Source of the DNA: Panopea generosa | Lineage: Eukaryota > Mollusca > Bivalvia > Adapedonta > Hiatellidae | Direction of reading: 5' to 3' | DNA: 64,000 bases | Assembly (NCBI GenBank): GCA_029582155.1 | Contig: CM055901.1 | Coordinates: 5,746,874 to 5,810,873, forward strand | In this document: one piece after another, positions 24,296 to 36,200 of the stretch | How the letters are laid out: every line of letters begins with the position of its first letter | How positions within the stretch are numbered: position 1 is the first letter of the stretch | The notes under the pieces: model-generated | Database searches by the model: none | Seen by the model: the letters and a program-made list of their open reading frames with translations, nothing else | Told to the model about the DNA's origin: nothing | Position numbers and translations under genes: made by a program

Positions 24296-27200
24296 GTAAG
24301 TAATTTAAAAAATTGAGTCTTTTATATTATTAAGGAATTTAGCACACACTTTATAATAAGATTAAATTCACTTTTTCTGGTTTTTATGCATGTGTAAAGA
24401 ATGTCGAATTACGCACAAATCAAATAAAGTCCATGCATAAAATTCAGAAAAAAAATGAATTTATTTCTTATAATTTCAATCCTGATGATTATATTTAATT
24501 TGAGACTCCTCAAGTGAATAAAAAACAAAACAAAAATAACTATACGCTACAAAGTTAACGTGTAAGAATACATCACATCTGTCCTGGTTGACATCAAATT
24601 CTTTAGATCTTATAGCCAATTATATCGTAACGGTTATTGTTACCATTATCATATGAACTCTGTAACATTAGTTGGTTTACTGTAAAATGACGAAATATAT
24701 TGCGGTGAAAAAATTAAACACCCGCCTTTTATCTCTCTCGATTTAGACAAATAAAAAAGTAATAATTCCAGGAAATACCCACACAGTGTGTATATATATA
24801 TATATAATATACGTAGACGCTGACGTCATTGTTCAGTTTTTGTCTACACGCTTGTTTTTAGGAAATGTGTCAATATTTACGAAGGTCATACAAATCAACG
24901 CTAATTAACGGAGAATCCGAATTTGGAACGTTTTAAACGACTTTAACGTGCAAGGTTTGCGTATTTACATTGATTCACGATCGTCTTCTTCTGAACTTCA
25001 ACTACATATAGGCCCTACATGTTTTTATTTAATTTTTCCTGTGGAATTTTTTGTCAACGGCTAGCATTCACGTTCGGTAAACCAGGGTTGTTTTCAATGG
25101 TACACTTTACGTCTCAAATCTGAACATTTTATGACATACTTCATTGTTTCTCAAAACATCTTATGGTTTGATTGTGACGCCCGGTTAGATCGCTGAACCA
25201 AAGAAATCTATAAAACAATAACCCGAAGAAACCAGCTAGGACTAGATTTAACATTTGTTTTCGTTCTGTTTTAGTATTAAAAAATGTCATCAAAATGTCA
25301 ACGCTTCTTTGTTTATGCGAGAAACGTAAAGTAGTCCGGCTCACGGGTTTTATCGAAAAATAAGTCTTTAAAAATTGACGTTGTCCAATGAAAATGCTTT
25401 AAATACCTTAATGATAATGAGATTGGAATTATTCTAATATATAGGAAGCTCCTCTGTAACTGAGTGGTCTAAGACGCCGTCTCAAAATCACTCATCTCTC
25501 ACGGCTAAGGTCGTAGGTTCGAATACCGCTCGCTTTAAAAATATATTTTATGGGAAAAAGTTTGTCAGATACTTGCGGGGGAGGGTGGTTCTGCTCAGAT
25601 TCATTCTGAGGTCTCCCTCTTCCGACAAAACTGGATGCCATTTATAACCTGAACATGTGTTGAAAATGGCGTTAAACCCAATCAATAAAATATTTTAATA
25701 CATCAAAACTATTTTAGGCGCAGAAAAATGAAAAAAAAAACACCAAATGGAGACGTAGTTTTCGTTTTGTCCCAGTGTAGTGTCGTTTCAATTTTTGATC
25801 GATGATACAATAGTATATTTCATTATTACATGTCACGAAATTTGCTTCACTGAATACCCTTCACGCTTAATATTCATTATTTCAGCTCAAAACACGATGG
25901 ACTACGACTTGTTTATTGCTACCAAAGAGAAGCTGCTAGTTGAACTGTCCAATCAGGTAAACTGTGACGATTGTTGATTATGTTGTGTTTCCCAACAAAA
26001 TATATGTCAGTTAATTAAATTTGAATATGTGATACTGAATCTCCCAATGACATTTTATTATGTACATTAAATAAAATGTATAACATCACGTTAAATCAGT
26101 AGACACATAATACGCACACACAGAGTTTTAATAATATATTTCAACTATAAATTCTAAAATGAACAATTTATACGTGTGCACCTGTGATTTATGAGCAGAG
26201 CATGCTTTAACCTTTTCATAATTTAGCGATTGGCAACACAAAACCTACATACGCGGCACGAGTGCAAATCCATTTTGTGTACCTTGTACTAATTCCACGA
26301 CAACATACACGAGTCTTTCGAGTGTGGCTGTCGAATAAGTCCCGTATTGAAGTATCATAGATTAAAAGATAACGCATTGTTTTATGAAATACATAGATTG
26401 TACAAACTGGAATATTAGTACTTCTGATTAGACAGATTAATTACTTCAACAGGCCAATAGGGTCATCCGTGGTCGATTGGTGTAGTGCATTGCCATCTAC
26501 CGTCAGCTTGCCTCTTACCGTGGAGGTCGTGGGTCAGAGTCCAGCTCGGTCCAAAATACATTATGTGTGAACGGTTACATACGAAAGGACGATTGCTCTG
26601 CTCAGATATTCTTTCTGGGATTTCCCCTTTCATTAAAGGGTACCGCACGTCAGAATATAAATGGCTATTTATCGTTAAATAGACATGTAAATAACACAAA
26701 AATCAACAAATTTTAATTGTACGAAATTTTTCAAATGAGAAAAATGACATTAAATATCATGATTTCAAGCGTTTCCTAAATGCTATGGGCGCCGCCATTT
26801 TGTAGCTCTTTTGTGATGGAGGTATTCGGTGACGTCATAACTGCACTTCCGTTCTAGTTATCGCGCAAAGTGTATTGTGTCGTTAGTGACTGCTCTCTAC
26901 TGAAACTCTTATGTATATACACTAATATACGTAATCAGTTTATATACAGATATACAGTGCTTTACTGAACATCGAAGGTAGACAATTAAACGCGAAAACG
27001 ATTCTGAATTGAAGGACTTAACCCATTAAACATTGTTTTCTCCAGCGGAATAAGTGGGTGGAGTAATGCGATATGTTTTGTGGACAGCGTTGTGTTTAGT
27101 TTTCCTAATATGTGATTTCACAATGCCTCAGTGTCAAGCTTCTGGTGACATCACGCGCAAAACGCCTTTATACTTTGGGGTAGGACTTAAGATTGCAGAA

Positions 27201-30200
27201 TGAAGCGTACCAATGCCTTGGCGTACTACTATCCAAGCTGCAATTTCTGATGATTTCAGTACGAAGATGACCATATGCGACATACATATAGACTAAGTGT
27301 ATATTATCCAGTGGGAAGCTCTTAAAAATGTGCTAATAACATATAGCTCAACTGATTTCTGAAATTTAATTTGTAATTTTATATACTCTTCCAAAATATT
27401 GCGAAATTGATATAGCAAACTTTCACAATCTTATAATTGCAGGCTGTTTGAACAGGTGTGATAAACCAATGTACAATAAAAACAAGAGGTTAATGCCAAA
27501 ACATAAGGTGTGAAAACGACATGGTATCTAAAAGTTATTATTAAAATACAAATTAAGGCTAATTAATTGTGACAGGCCCGATTAGCTCAGTCAGTTACGT
27601 GTCTAACAATCAATCCAGGTGTCTCGAGTTTGAATCCCCACCAGGCGACAGTCTCTGTGATGATTGACATACAACATTGTGTCTCAATATCATTTGTCTC
27701 TCACTGCTGATTCGAGTGGGAAAATTATCAGTTACTTGCGGTTGTTGGGTGTGCTCGAGTACTGGTTAACTTTTCAGAAAACAGTGGTTAGGTTAACTGA
27801 ACATCTGTACAGTAAGCCCTCGATGGCAAAAAATGATGCTCAATATTCAGTCAACATTTAATTGGTCATAAAATCATTTTATTAATTTTATAATTAATAG
27901 GCAATTTAGTTTATTGATATATGGCTTTTTCACAGTCAACAAGGTCATTATTCGTGAATAGACATTTGAACTACCTCTACTTCGTAATGAAAAAAGATAA
28001 AGTAAAACCTTTGTTCCTTTATTTATTCAAGAATTCATGAAAAGTTTTTTTTTACTGTTAAAAAAAGTGTTCTGGTATACAATTTATGAAAAATATTCAT
28101 AAAATCATATAACATAATTTTATTACTTGTAAGTTTGCATTGATATTGAAACCCTAATTAACTGAAAATATTTTAATCGGTAATAAGGCATAATACTATG
28201 TGATATAACATCCTGTCATAAACCCTGGGGTCATTAAACCTGGGGTGATTACGCTTATTAGGGTACAATATGCACACTTTTGCAGGGTATTTCTCATTAC
28301 CACATGGTGTGAATGTGGTGTTGGTGAATTATGAAAGCTCAGCAGGGTGCCAGTAGCTGGACAGTAACATACACTTTGTGCAATATGCCTGTAGACATTA
28401 TATTCCATATGACACTCCCTATAAGGAACAACATTCATACATGTTCAGGGAACTGGTAGAATAGATAATCATCAAATATCAAATTGGGTAGTAACACCAT
28501 TTGAATAACCAAAAGACAGTGCCAGTTATGTAAAACAACACAAAAAACCCCCAACTCATTCATGCTTCATATAAATTGACTAAAATGGGTATGAAATCAA
28601 AATTTTATCAGCCATTTCTCAGTACGCAACAATGGCCGCACCAGCTAAACACGATAAGAAAAGAGATATAATATTATTTCTTATTCCCTCTTAGACAGGT
28701 AAATATATGTCACAAATATTTTCCCTTAAATTCCGTTCCTGGTCTAAATAGTGTTTTTGTTTTTTGATAATGTATTGACTGAGTAGCAAACAGTATATAC
28801 CCTGATAGTACAGCATGAATGTGCAGGCTCGTCTGGATCTTCATCATCACTGACGCCAATAATATTTTTTTTTTTATCAAACTAAGGGTAATTTTACTAT
28901 TTTGAAAAATTCAATCATCAATGTCAGGCTACATGATAAGAGTCAGAGTCGTGATTGATAAGTTTCGGGTTTGATCTCTGGTTCATGATTGGTGTGACTG
29001 TTTAACAGTTATCATCTTTTTGGGTGAAAACTTCATAAGACATTTATGTGTTTCTCTGTATTTTTTCTGTGATACATTCTAAATCTTCTAAATTTCCATT
29101 AGTATGGTCATTGCATCTGCAGCACGTATTTTCGTCGGACGAAAGCATCCTTACACAGTTTTTGCAGCTGCAAAAATCTTTCACATATGTGAACAACTGT
29201 GCCGTCTAACTATTTCTCTCGTTTTCTAATTCATTTAACTCTGCTTCCGAAAATTCTGGTTCAAAGTTGTAGGCCACAATTACTTCTCCGTTACTAAAAT
29301 CCATTTTATCATTCTTGCGAGTACTTTTGCCGGTGACTATAATTGCACGTTTCTATATCTGCTGTAGCGTATAAATCAATTATATTTTAAACCGGAAGTG
29401 CAGTTATGACGTCACGCAGGTATCCAATATGGCGACTTCCACCACAAAGTCGATGTGCGAAAATGACCGTTACAAAACGAGCTGATTTATCTTTATGGAC
29501 TCGAATTTATGCATAAAAATACTATTAATAGAAAGCTGAACTCATAGCTATTCATATTATCCTGTTTTATACACAGGGTTGCGTTCCCCTTTAAATAAAA
29601 GTACTTGAAAGTACTGATAGTCGGGTTTTGATGAATATTCATACGCCGTCCTAATTTAATTTGATATTATTGTAATATTCATACGCTGTCTTAATTTAAT
29701 TTGATATTATTGTAGCTTTTGGTTTATTTTAAGGAATATTCATACGCTGTCTTAATTTAATTTGATATTATTGTAATATCCATACGCTGTCTTAATTTAA
29801 TTTGATATTATTGTAATATTCATACGCCGTCCTAATTTAATTTGATATTATTGTAGCGTTTGGTTTGTTTTAAGGAATATTCATACGCTGTCTTAATTTA
29901 ATTTGATATTATTGTAATATTTATACGCCGCCCTAATTTAATTTGATATTATTGTAGCGTTTGGTTTGTTTTAATGACTATTCATACGCTGTCTAAATTT
30001 AATTTGATATTATTGTAATATTCATACGCCGTCCTAATTTAATTTGATATTATTGTAGCGTTTGGTTTATTTTAAGGAATACTCATACGCTGTCCTAATT
30101 TAATTTGATATTATTGTAATATTCATACGCCGTCTTAATTTGATTTGATATTATTGTAGCGTTTGGTTTATTTTAAGGAATATTCATACGCTGTCCTAAT

Positions 30201-33200
30201 TTAATTTGATATTATTGTAATATTCATACGCCGTTCTAATTTAATTTGATATTATTGTAGTGTTTGGTTTATTTTAAGGAATATTTTTGAAAAATGGGAC
30301 ATAACAATGTCTACAATGTATTTTATTGTTTGATTTGTTTCTGCATGCATTATTATATATAATACATGGAAAAAAATCGAAGTATAAAAAGTAGTGACCT
30401 GCTTTTTGTTGAATATTGTGTTAAATTCAATTAAATTAAAAGAAGGGATATACGCTAAACTTCTTGTTACGATATATATCTTAAAGATTTATTTACAAAA
30501 CAAAGAATCATGTAATAGTATGGCACTGGTACAATTATTGTTTTAAATTGAACACTATGTCCGCTGTTTTATATTAAAGTTTATTGTAAATATTTGGAGA
30601 TTGTCAATACTTATAGCAGAATGGAAAAGGTTCTATTATTTAAATTTCTCTGCATGAATAACATCACAACTTATTTCAGAGTACGTTAGATCCAGACGAG
30701 AAAAAGAAGAAATATAGAGGTAATACATAGCTGTTTGACACATATTGGACTTGTTTAGTACCTTCTGTTGTAGAACAAAAGTTCAACAGGAGACTTTCTA
30801 TACAAATAACTATTGTCCAAATGTACAAGATTCACCAAATTCCCATATCGTGACGTCATTTGTCGATTGTCTAATGACATACATAATTACAATAATATTA
30901 CAGAGGGGTTATTATCTATATAATCTCGTTTCCTTCCGTGAGTATGACCGAACAACGATATTTGGTGCAGCCGTAAGTCAGGTTTCTTGACAAAAAATGA
31001 TTTTGATTTCGCTATTATCATTCTTATTTGAATGGTGATGTACTGCATCAGTATGTGATTACCATTTCTCTTATTCGTTTAATTAGATAATGCAGATCCA
31101 TTATGAATTTTATGAAAAGTAATATCTATATTATGTTGTTGTTTTTTTATTGTATAATTTTGATACCGCAATCTCCATGAAATTACAAATCCAATAATTA
31201 AATTTTCTGCCATATTTTTTCTTTACCTGACTTTTTCTGTATATATTTAGTGACTAAAGTGATAATTTGTGTATTAAGGACCGCAATGAAAATAAGAGCC
31301 AAATTCTTTCCCCTTTGTGTAATCCTTGATATTAATGTGCATGACATGGCTCATATCTTTGTTAAAACTATGCTTGATGTAGATGTTTGTACATCAGTGG
31401 CACCAAATAAATTATTCTATCTACCAGTAACTGAATATAATTTAGTATGTCAATGCATTCATTATTGTTGATAAACTGCCTGCCTGATAGATATAGGTTA
31501 ATCACGTCAATGCAAGTTTATCAGGTAAATGACGTCATGATGTATACATGTTAATATACGTTTTGACAGAATCGCTTCAGGATGAAATAAAAGTTTGACG
31601 CTGATTTTAAATTCCGTAAAAAAGGAGAATTAGAAATATTGACATGATATTAGTCTCCATCAGGCTCGGCTCAAAAGAAAAACAAGGACTCTGAAGAGCC
31701 TCGTCTTGACCATTTTTTAAGCATCACGTGATAAAGTTGATAATATCAGACACTAACATGGTAACCTCTTTTTATTTAAACCTGTAGAATGTTGAATACT
31801 GATATCGGAGGTAAGCGACATGGTTACGATTCACACTGTATTTAAGTAGACACAAAACGGTGTATATTTCAGCTCATTTCTTGGATCAGTGGAAGGAATA
31901 TTCACACTCAAAAGACGAGAGCGGAGAGATATCAATATCTGAATTGCCTAACGTTGTGTTCGCTGAATGTAATCCATCAAAGGACCTGTTGGACGCTCTC
32001 ATAGAAATAAAAAATGACGGTAAGTATCGACTGCTTACCGTAATAGTGACCCAACACATGCCTGTAGTTGTTGGCTGCTTCCATTAATTGTGATCCCAAA
32101 ACATGACTGTTTGCTGTAATTGTGATCCCAACACATGATGGTAAGTATCGACTTCCTACCGAAATTTGATCTCAACACATGACTGATTACAGTTATAATG
32201 ATCCCAACACATGACTGTATGTATCGACTGCTTACCGTAAATGTGATCCCAACACATTACTGCTTACTGAAATTGTGATCCCTCCACATGACTGCTTACC
32301 GTAATTGTGATCCTAACATATGCCTGCTTATTGTAATTGTGACCGCAACACATGACTGCTTACCGTAATTGTGATCGCAACACATGACTGCTTACTGTAG
32401 TTGTGATCCAAACACATACCTGCTTGTTGTAATTGTGATCCCAACACAAGGCGGTAGGTATCGGCTTATTACTGTTAATGTGATTCCAACAAAGGCTTTA
32501 TTGAAACGTACACGTGATTCAGTTGACTGTATCCTTACAAACTAAAATATTGAAATGATAGCATCGTGTTTTCTATAGCTCACCAATAGGCAGCGTGTTA
32601 TCTCCTCCTTAGTTGATGATGAGCTGTCATGTATTTAAAGTAAAATAAAATATATGTATTCTGTATTCAGTCATACGATTACAAAGCCCTTTCTTATATC
32701 AAAGACAAACATACCTGAAGAAAACACTTTAAATAAAACAAATAATGTATATTGCATAGTGTGACATTTGATCAATTTTAATCAACCAAATCTTATGACA
32801 ATAATAAATGATTTCAGATTCAAACTTTAAACAAGCAAAATTACGTTTATACAGGTCGGTAAACAATATGAATTAATTTACTCAAGGTTAGTTGCTGAAT
32901 TCACACGGCATTTGGATAATGACTTGAAAAAAATACCATTCTGTCTCTAATTCTTTATGTTTTAAATTACTTTCATTTATGACAAAAAGTTGATGGTCTT
33001 TATAAATAAGAGTCCCGGTAAATGTCAAATATTAAACGTTAAATGTTAAACATCGGCCAAAAGCTAAACTTAATGTTATGAGTCCTGGGAAATGTCAAAT
33101 GTGAAATGCTAAATAATAAACATTAATCTCCATAACAATACTGGTTGATTCATGTCATATCAACAATAAGATGACTCGTATTTTCATAAACGAACACACA

Positions 33201-36200
33201 TTTAATACCACCATTTAAACATTTAATGTTGAATATTCCATAATGCTGTTTGATACATTTTTAGAATATCACAGTTAAGGATAGCTTACATTTGGCAGTG
33301 GCAATGTTTTTGTTCAGCTCAATAAATGTTTAACAGTTTCTCATTGTATTCTAAACTATTAAGATACGTGTTAACTATCGTAGCTAAATGTGGGTCGTAC
33401 GAACTGCTGTGGACATCAGTTTATGAATTATTTATTCTTATTGGTCAAAAGGGGTCACATGAAAAGTCCGCTCAAAGTGAGATTGACCGCTGTTGTGGTC
33501 TATATAGGCATGAAATTTCTTACATTTTTTTTTATTTTCACGACGATGTAAAATAGCACCGTTATAAAGGAAAGTCTTTCACAACAGAGCTGCGTTCAGC
33601 ACCGTTAAACAGCAAACATGTTTAATGCCTGGTTTCCTAAAATTGTTGCGTACTGTGTGCTAATTTGAGGTTGAGCGAGTTTCAAGGATAATATGTTAGC
33701 TGAAGTTACCAAACGTTTAACCGAACTGAACGCAGCCCAGTCGTCTGGTGCAAGATGGAAAGTAAACAGAAGAAAAAAAAGGTGTTTAACCATTCAACCT
33801 TTAATGAAAATGACTTAAAACACTACCTATGTTATAACAATTACACATATAATATAATAATTATAGACTTTGCTGCGGTGAATATGTACATGTAGTTCTA
33901 TGGACCTAAAAAAAGTGACATTGACCTTGGATTGTCCACTGTCAATATCACTTTACTCAGGTCCATAAAACTACATATTCACCTCGGTCAAAGTCAATAA
34001 TTGTATAGAGTTGAACAAAATGACTAAGTCTCAATTAATGCGTTCAGCCATGCAATATTGCAGATTGTATGTTACTACTGACAGGTTCGGTCAAATCAAT
34101 TTGTAAATCATGAGTTTTTATTAGTGACTGGTGTTTAAAGTTTTCAATTAACTGCAATGTAATACATTATACGAGGTTACATAGGTGCAGTTGTATTAAG
34201 CGACACATGTTCCCCATGTTTTTATATCAAACTTGTAAGTGCACAGTCATACATCATATCGCTTTAAAACTAATAAGTCAATAACATGTCGAGATTCAGT
34301 ATGAAATAAAAACAATATATTCAAGTTCACTTGTATAACTTATCAAAAGTTTCGCCTTTACTCCTTTTCTAAAAATGTTCACAAGTTGTATGTAATGAGA
34401 AACGTTAATGTTAAGCAAAAAAAAGAAAAATATTGACTCGTAAAATTTTAATATCGTTAACTCCAACAAATGTGTTTTTGCCATGATAAGATAAAAATCA
34501 AATCATTTTGTATGTAGTATTTGGTCATGCTCTGTTAGAATTACTTTCAAGGCTAGTAATACTTTTTGGCAGCCATTGCTGAACGGGACTTCATCACGTA
34601 ACGTAACCTTGATTAACTATACGTTATTACAAATATATCTGAAGGTTTATTTCGGGATATGTTTGCAAAATGTGCAGCCAGTCCAGGACTCGAACCCGAA
34701 ACCCTCCGCTTAAAGTGCGAATGCTCTACCGACTGACCTAACCGGACTGCTTATATAATTTTCATATTATAACATTGAAACTCCAGTCAGTTTGGGTTTC
34801 AAGCTCTAATTCTTCACCACCCAGCGATACCAGGACAATCATTCATTCACCCTAACAAGGTTTTACGAAAATAAATTTACAACACTTATTACACTAAACA
34901 GTTGTATGCTATCTCATCATAGCATAAGACATTTTTAATGTGGTTTAACGCCATTTTCAACATATTTCTAGTTTCATATGGCATATCCTGTTTTATTGGT
35001 GGAGGAAGTCTGAGTAGAATAACCGTCCTATGGCAAATAACTGGCAAACTTTCTCCCCTTTCACTCTATCTCTTGTTCTATATTTCCCTATCTCTCTCAC
35101 TCAATTATTCTTTTCCATCTCTTAAACAAGTATTAAACATTTCGAAACAGCTATTCACAAACTGTTATCTTGATGATGACAACCAATTACATAATCTACT
35201 TGGATCATCTTATGTCAAAATATATGCTATCGACGAGTGTCGAGTCACTTTTCATTTAGAAGTTATGTAACAATGTGAAACAGATTCTAAAAAAGTCATA
35301 GAGTTACTTCCGCACCCCTTTCAATATGTACTTTTGTTATTGTCATTAGTGTTTTATATATTAAAATGATGTACAATTATGAATAAAATACTGTTTAAAC
35401 TAAAACTTAACTTTCTCACATAAAGTTTTTGGACCGAGAGGGACTTACACCTTAGCGGTGAAAGATATCACAAGGCAATTAGATTCAGTTGTAAACTAAT
35501 CGTATAATGTATACATTGATTGCTTTTTAAGGAAGTGAGAGTTTAAACTTTGAGGAGTTCTGTGAGATGTTAGGTAACCTACCAATGTCTGGTATGATCG
35601 ACGAAAACCTTCTCCTGAAGGCGTTCCAAACAGAGGACATGGATGCAAGCGGGTACATCAGCCGATCACAGCTCTACTCTCTATTAATTGAAAACGGTAG
35701 CGACCCACTCTCCAAGGAGGAAGTGGATGAGATGATGGAAGACTGTGGAGATGGAGAACGCTTCAAATATTCAGGTGAAATGGGTTGATCCGAACACTGT
35801 TGTTACACTTCTTTTGTAACATATTAAAGGTGATATATAACATGAAGTTGTATTGTTAGAGACAGTCTAGAGTGAAAAGGTGCTCTGTGTAAGAAGCTCA
35901 TTAGGGCAGCATAGTGTAAAGATTCCTCTATAAGTATAAGTAACTCATTAGGGCAGCAACATGTAAAGCTTCCTCTGCACATATTAGTAACTCATTAGGG
36001 AAGCATAGTGTAAAGATTCCTCTACAAGTATAAGTAACTCATTAGGGCAGAAAAATGTAAAGCTTCCTCTGCACGTATGAGTAACTCATTAGGGCAGCAA
36101 AGTGTAAAGCTTCCTCTGCAAGTATTAGTAACTCATTAGGGCAGCATAGTGTTAAGCTTCCTCTGCAAGTATTAGTAACTCATTAGGGAAGCAAAGTGTA

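Larger units (their letters stand above)
26786..29445. mobile_element. Decayed transposon-like segment bounded by inverted promoter-like sequences
   Basis: Reading inward from both ends, the same string of motifs appears: a gccgccattttg-like (YY1-type) block, then gtgacgtcataactgcactt and ccg (a CRE followed by an ETS-type GGAAGT on the other strand). On the left it is at 26790-26855 (plus), on the right at about 29395-29443 (minus). Between them lies a broken P2RX7-C-like frame on the minus strand. No transposase was recognised and the outer borders are unclear. Confidence 0.5.

Noticed and set aside
27120-27190. Start of a THAP-like zinc finger (MPQCQASGDITRKTPLYFG) on the plus strand inside the 26.8-29.4 kb segment
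   Set aside because: Only a few residues fit and the frame stops soon after, so similarity is too weak to claim.
28920-29010. tRNA-like sequence
   Set aside because: Only a T-arm-like gggtttgatct match, with no credible A-box or acceptor stem.
34676-34748. Functional tRNA-Lys gene
   Set aside because: Acceptor stem is imperfect and the sequence continues into a non-tRNA body, so it is read as a SINE head. The same reasoning applies to the other tRNA-like heads.
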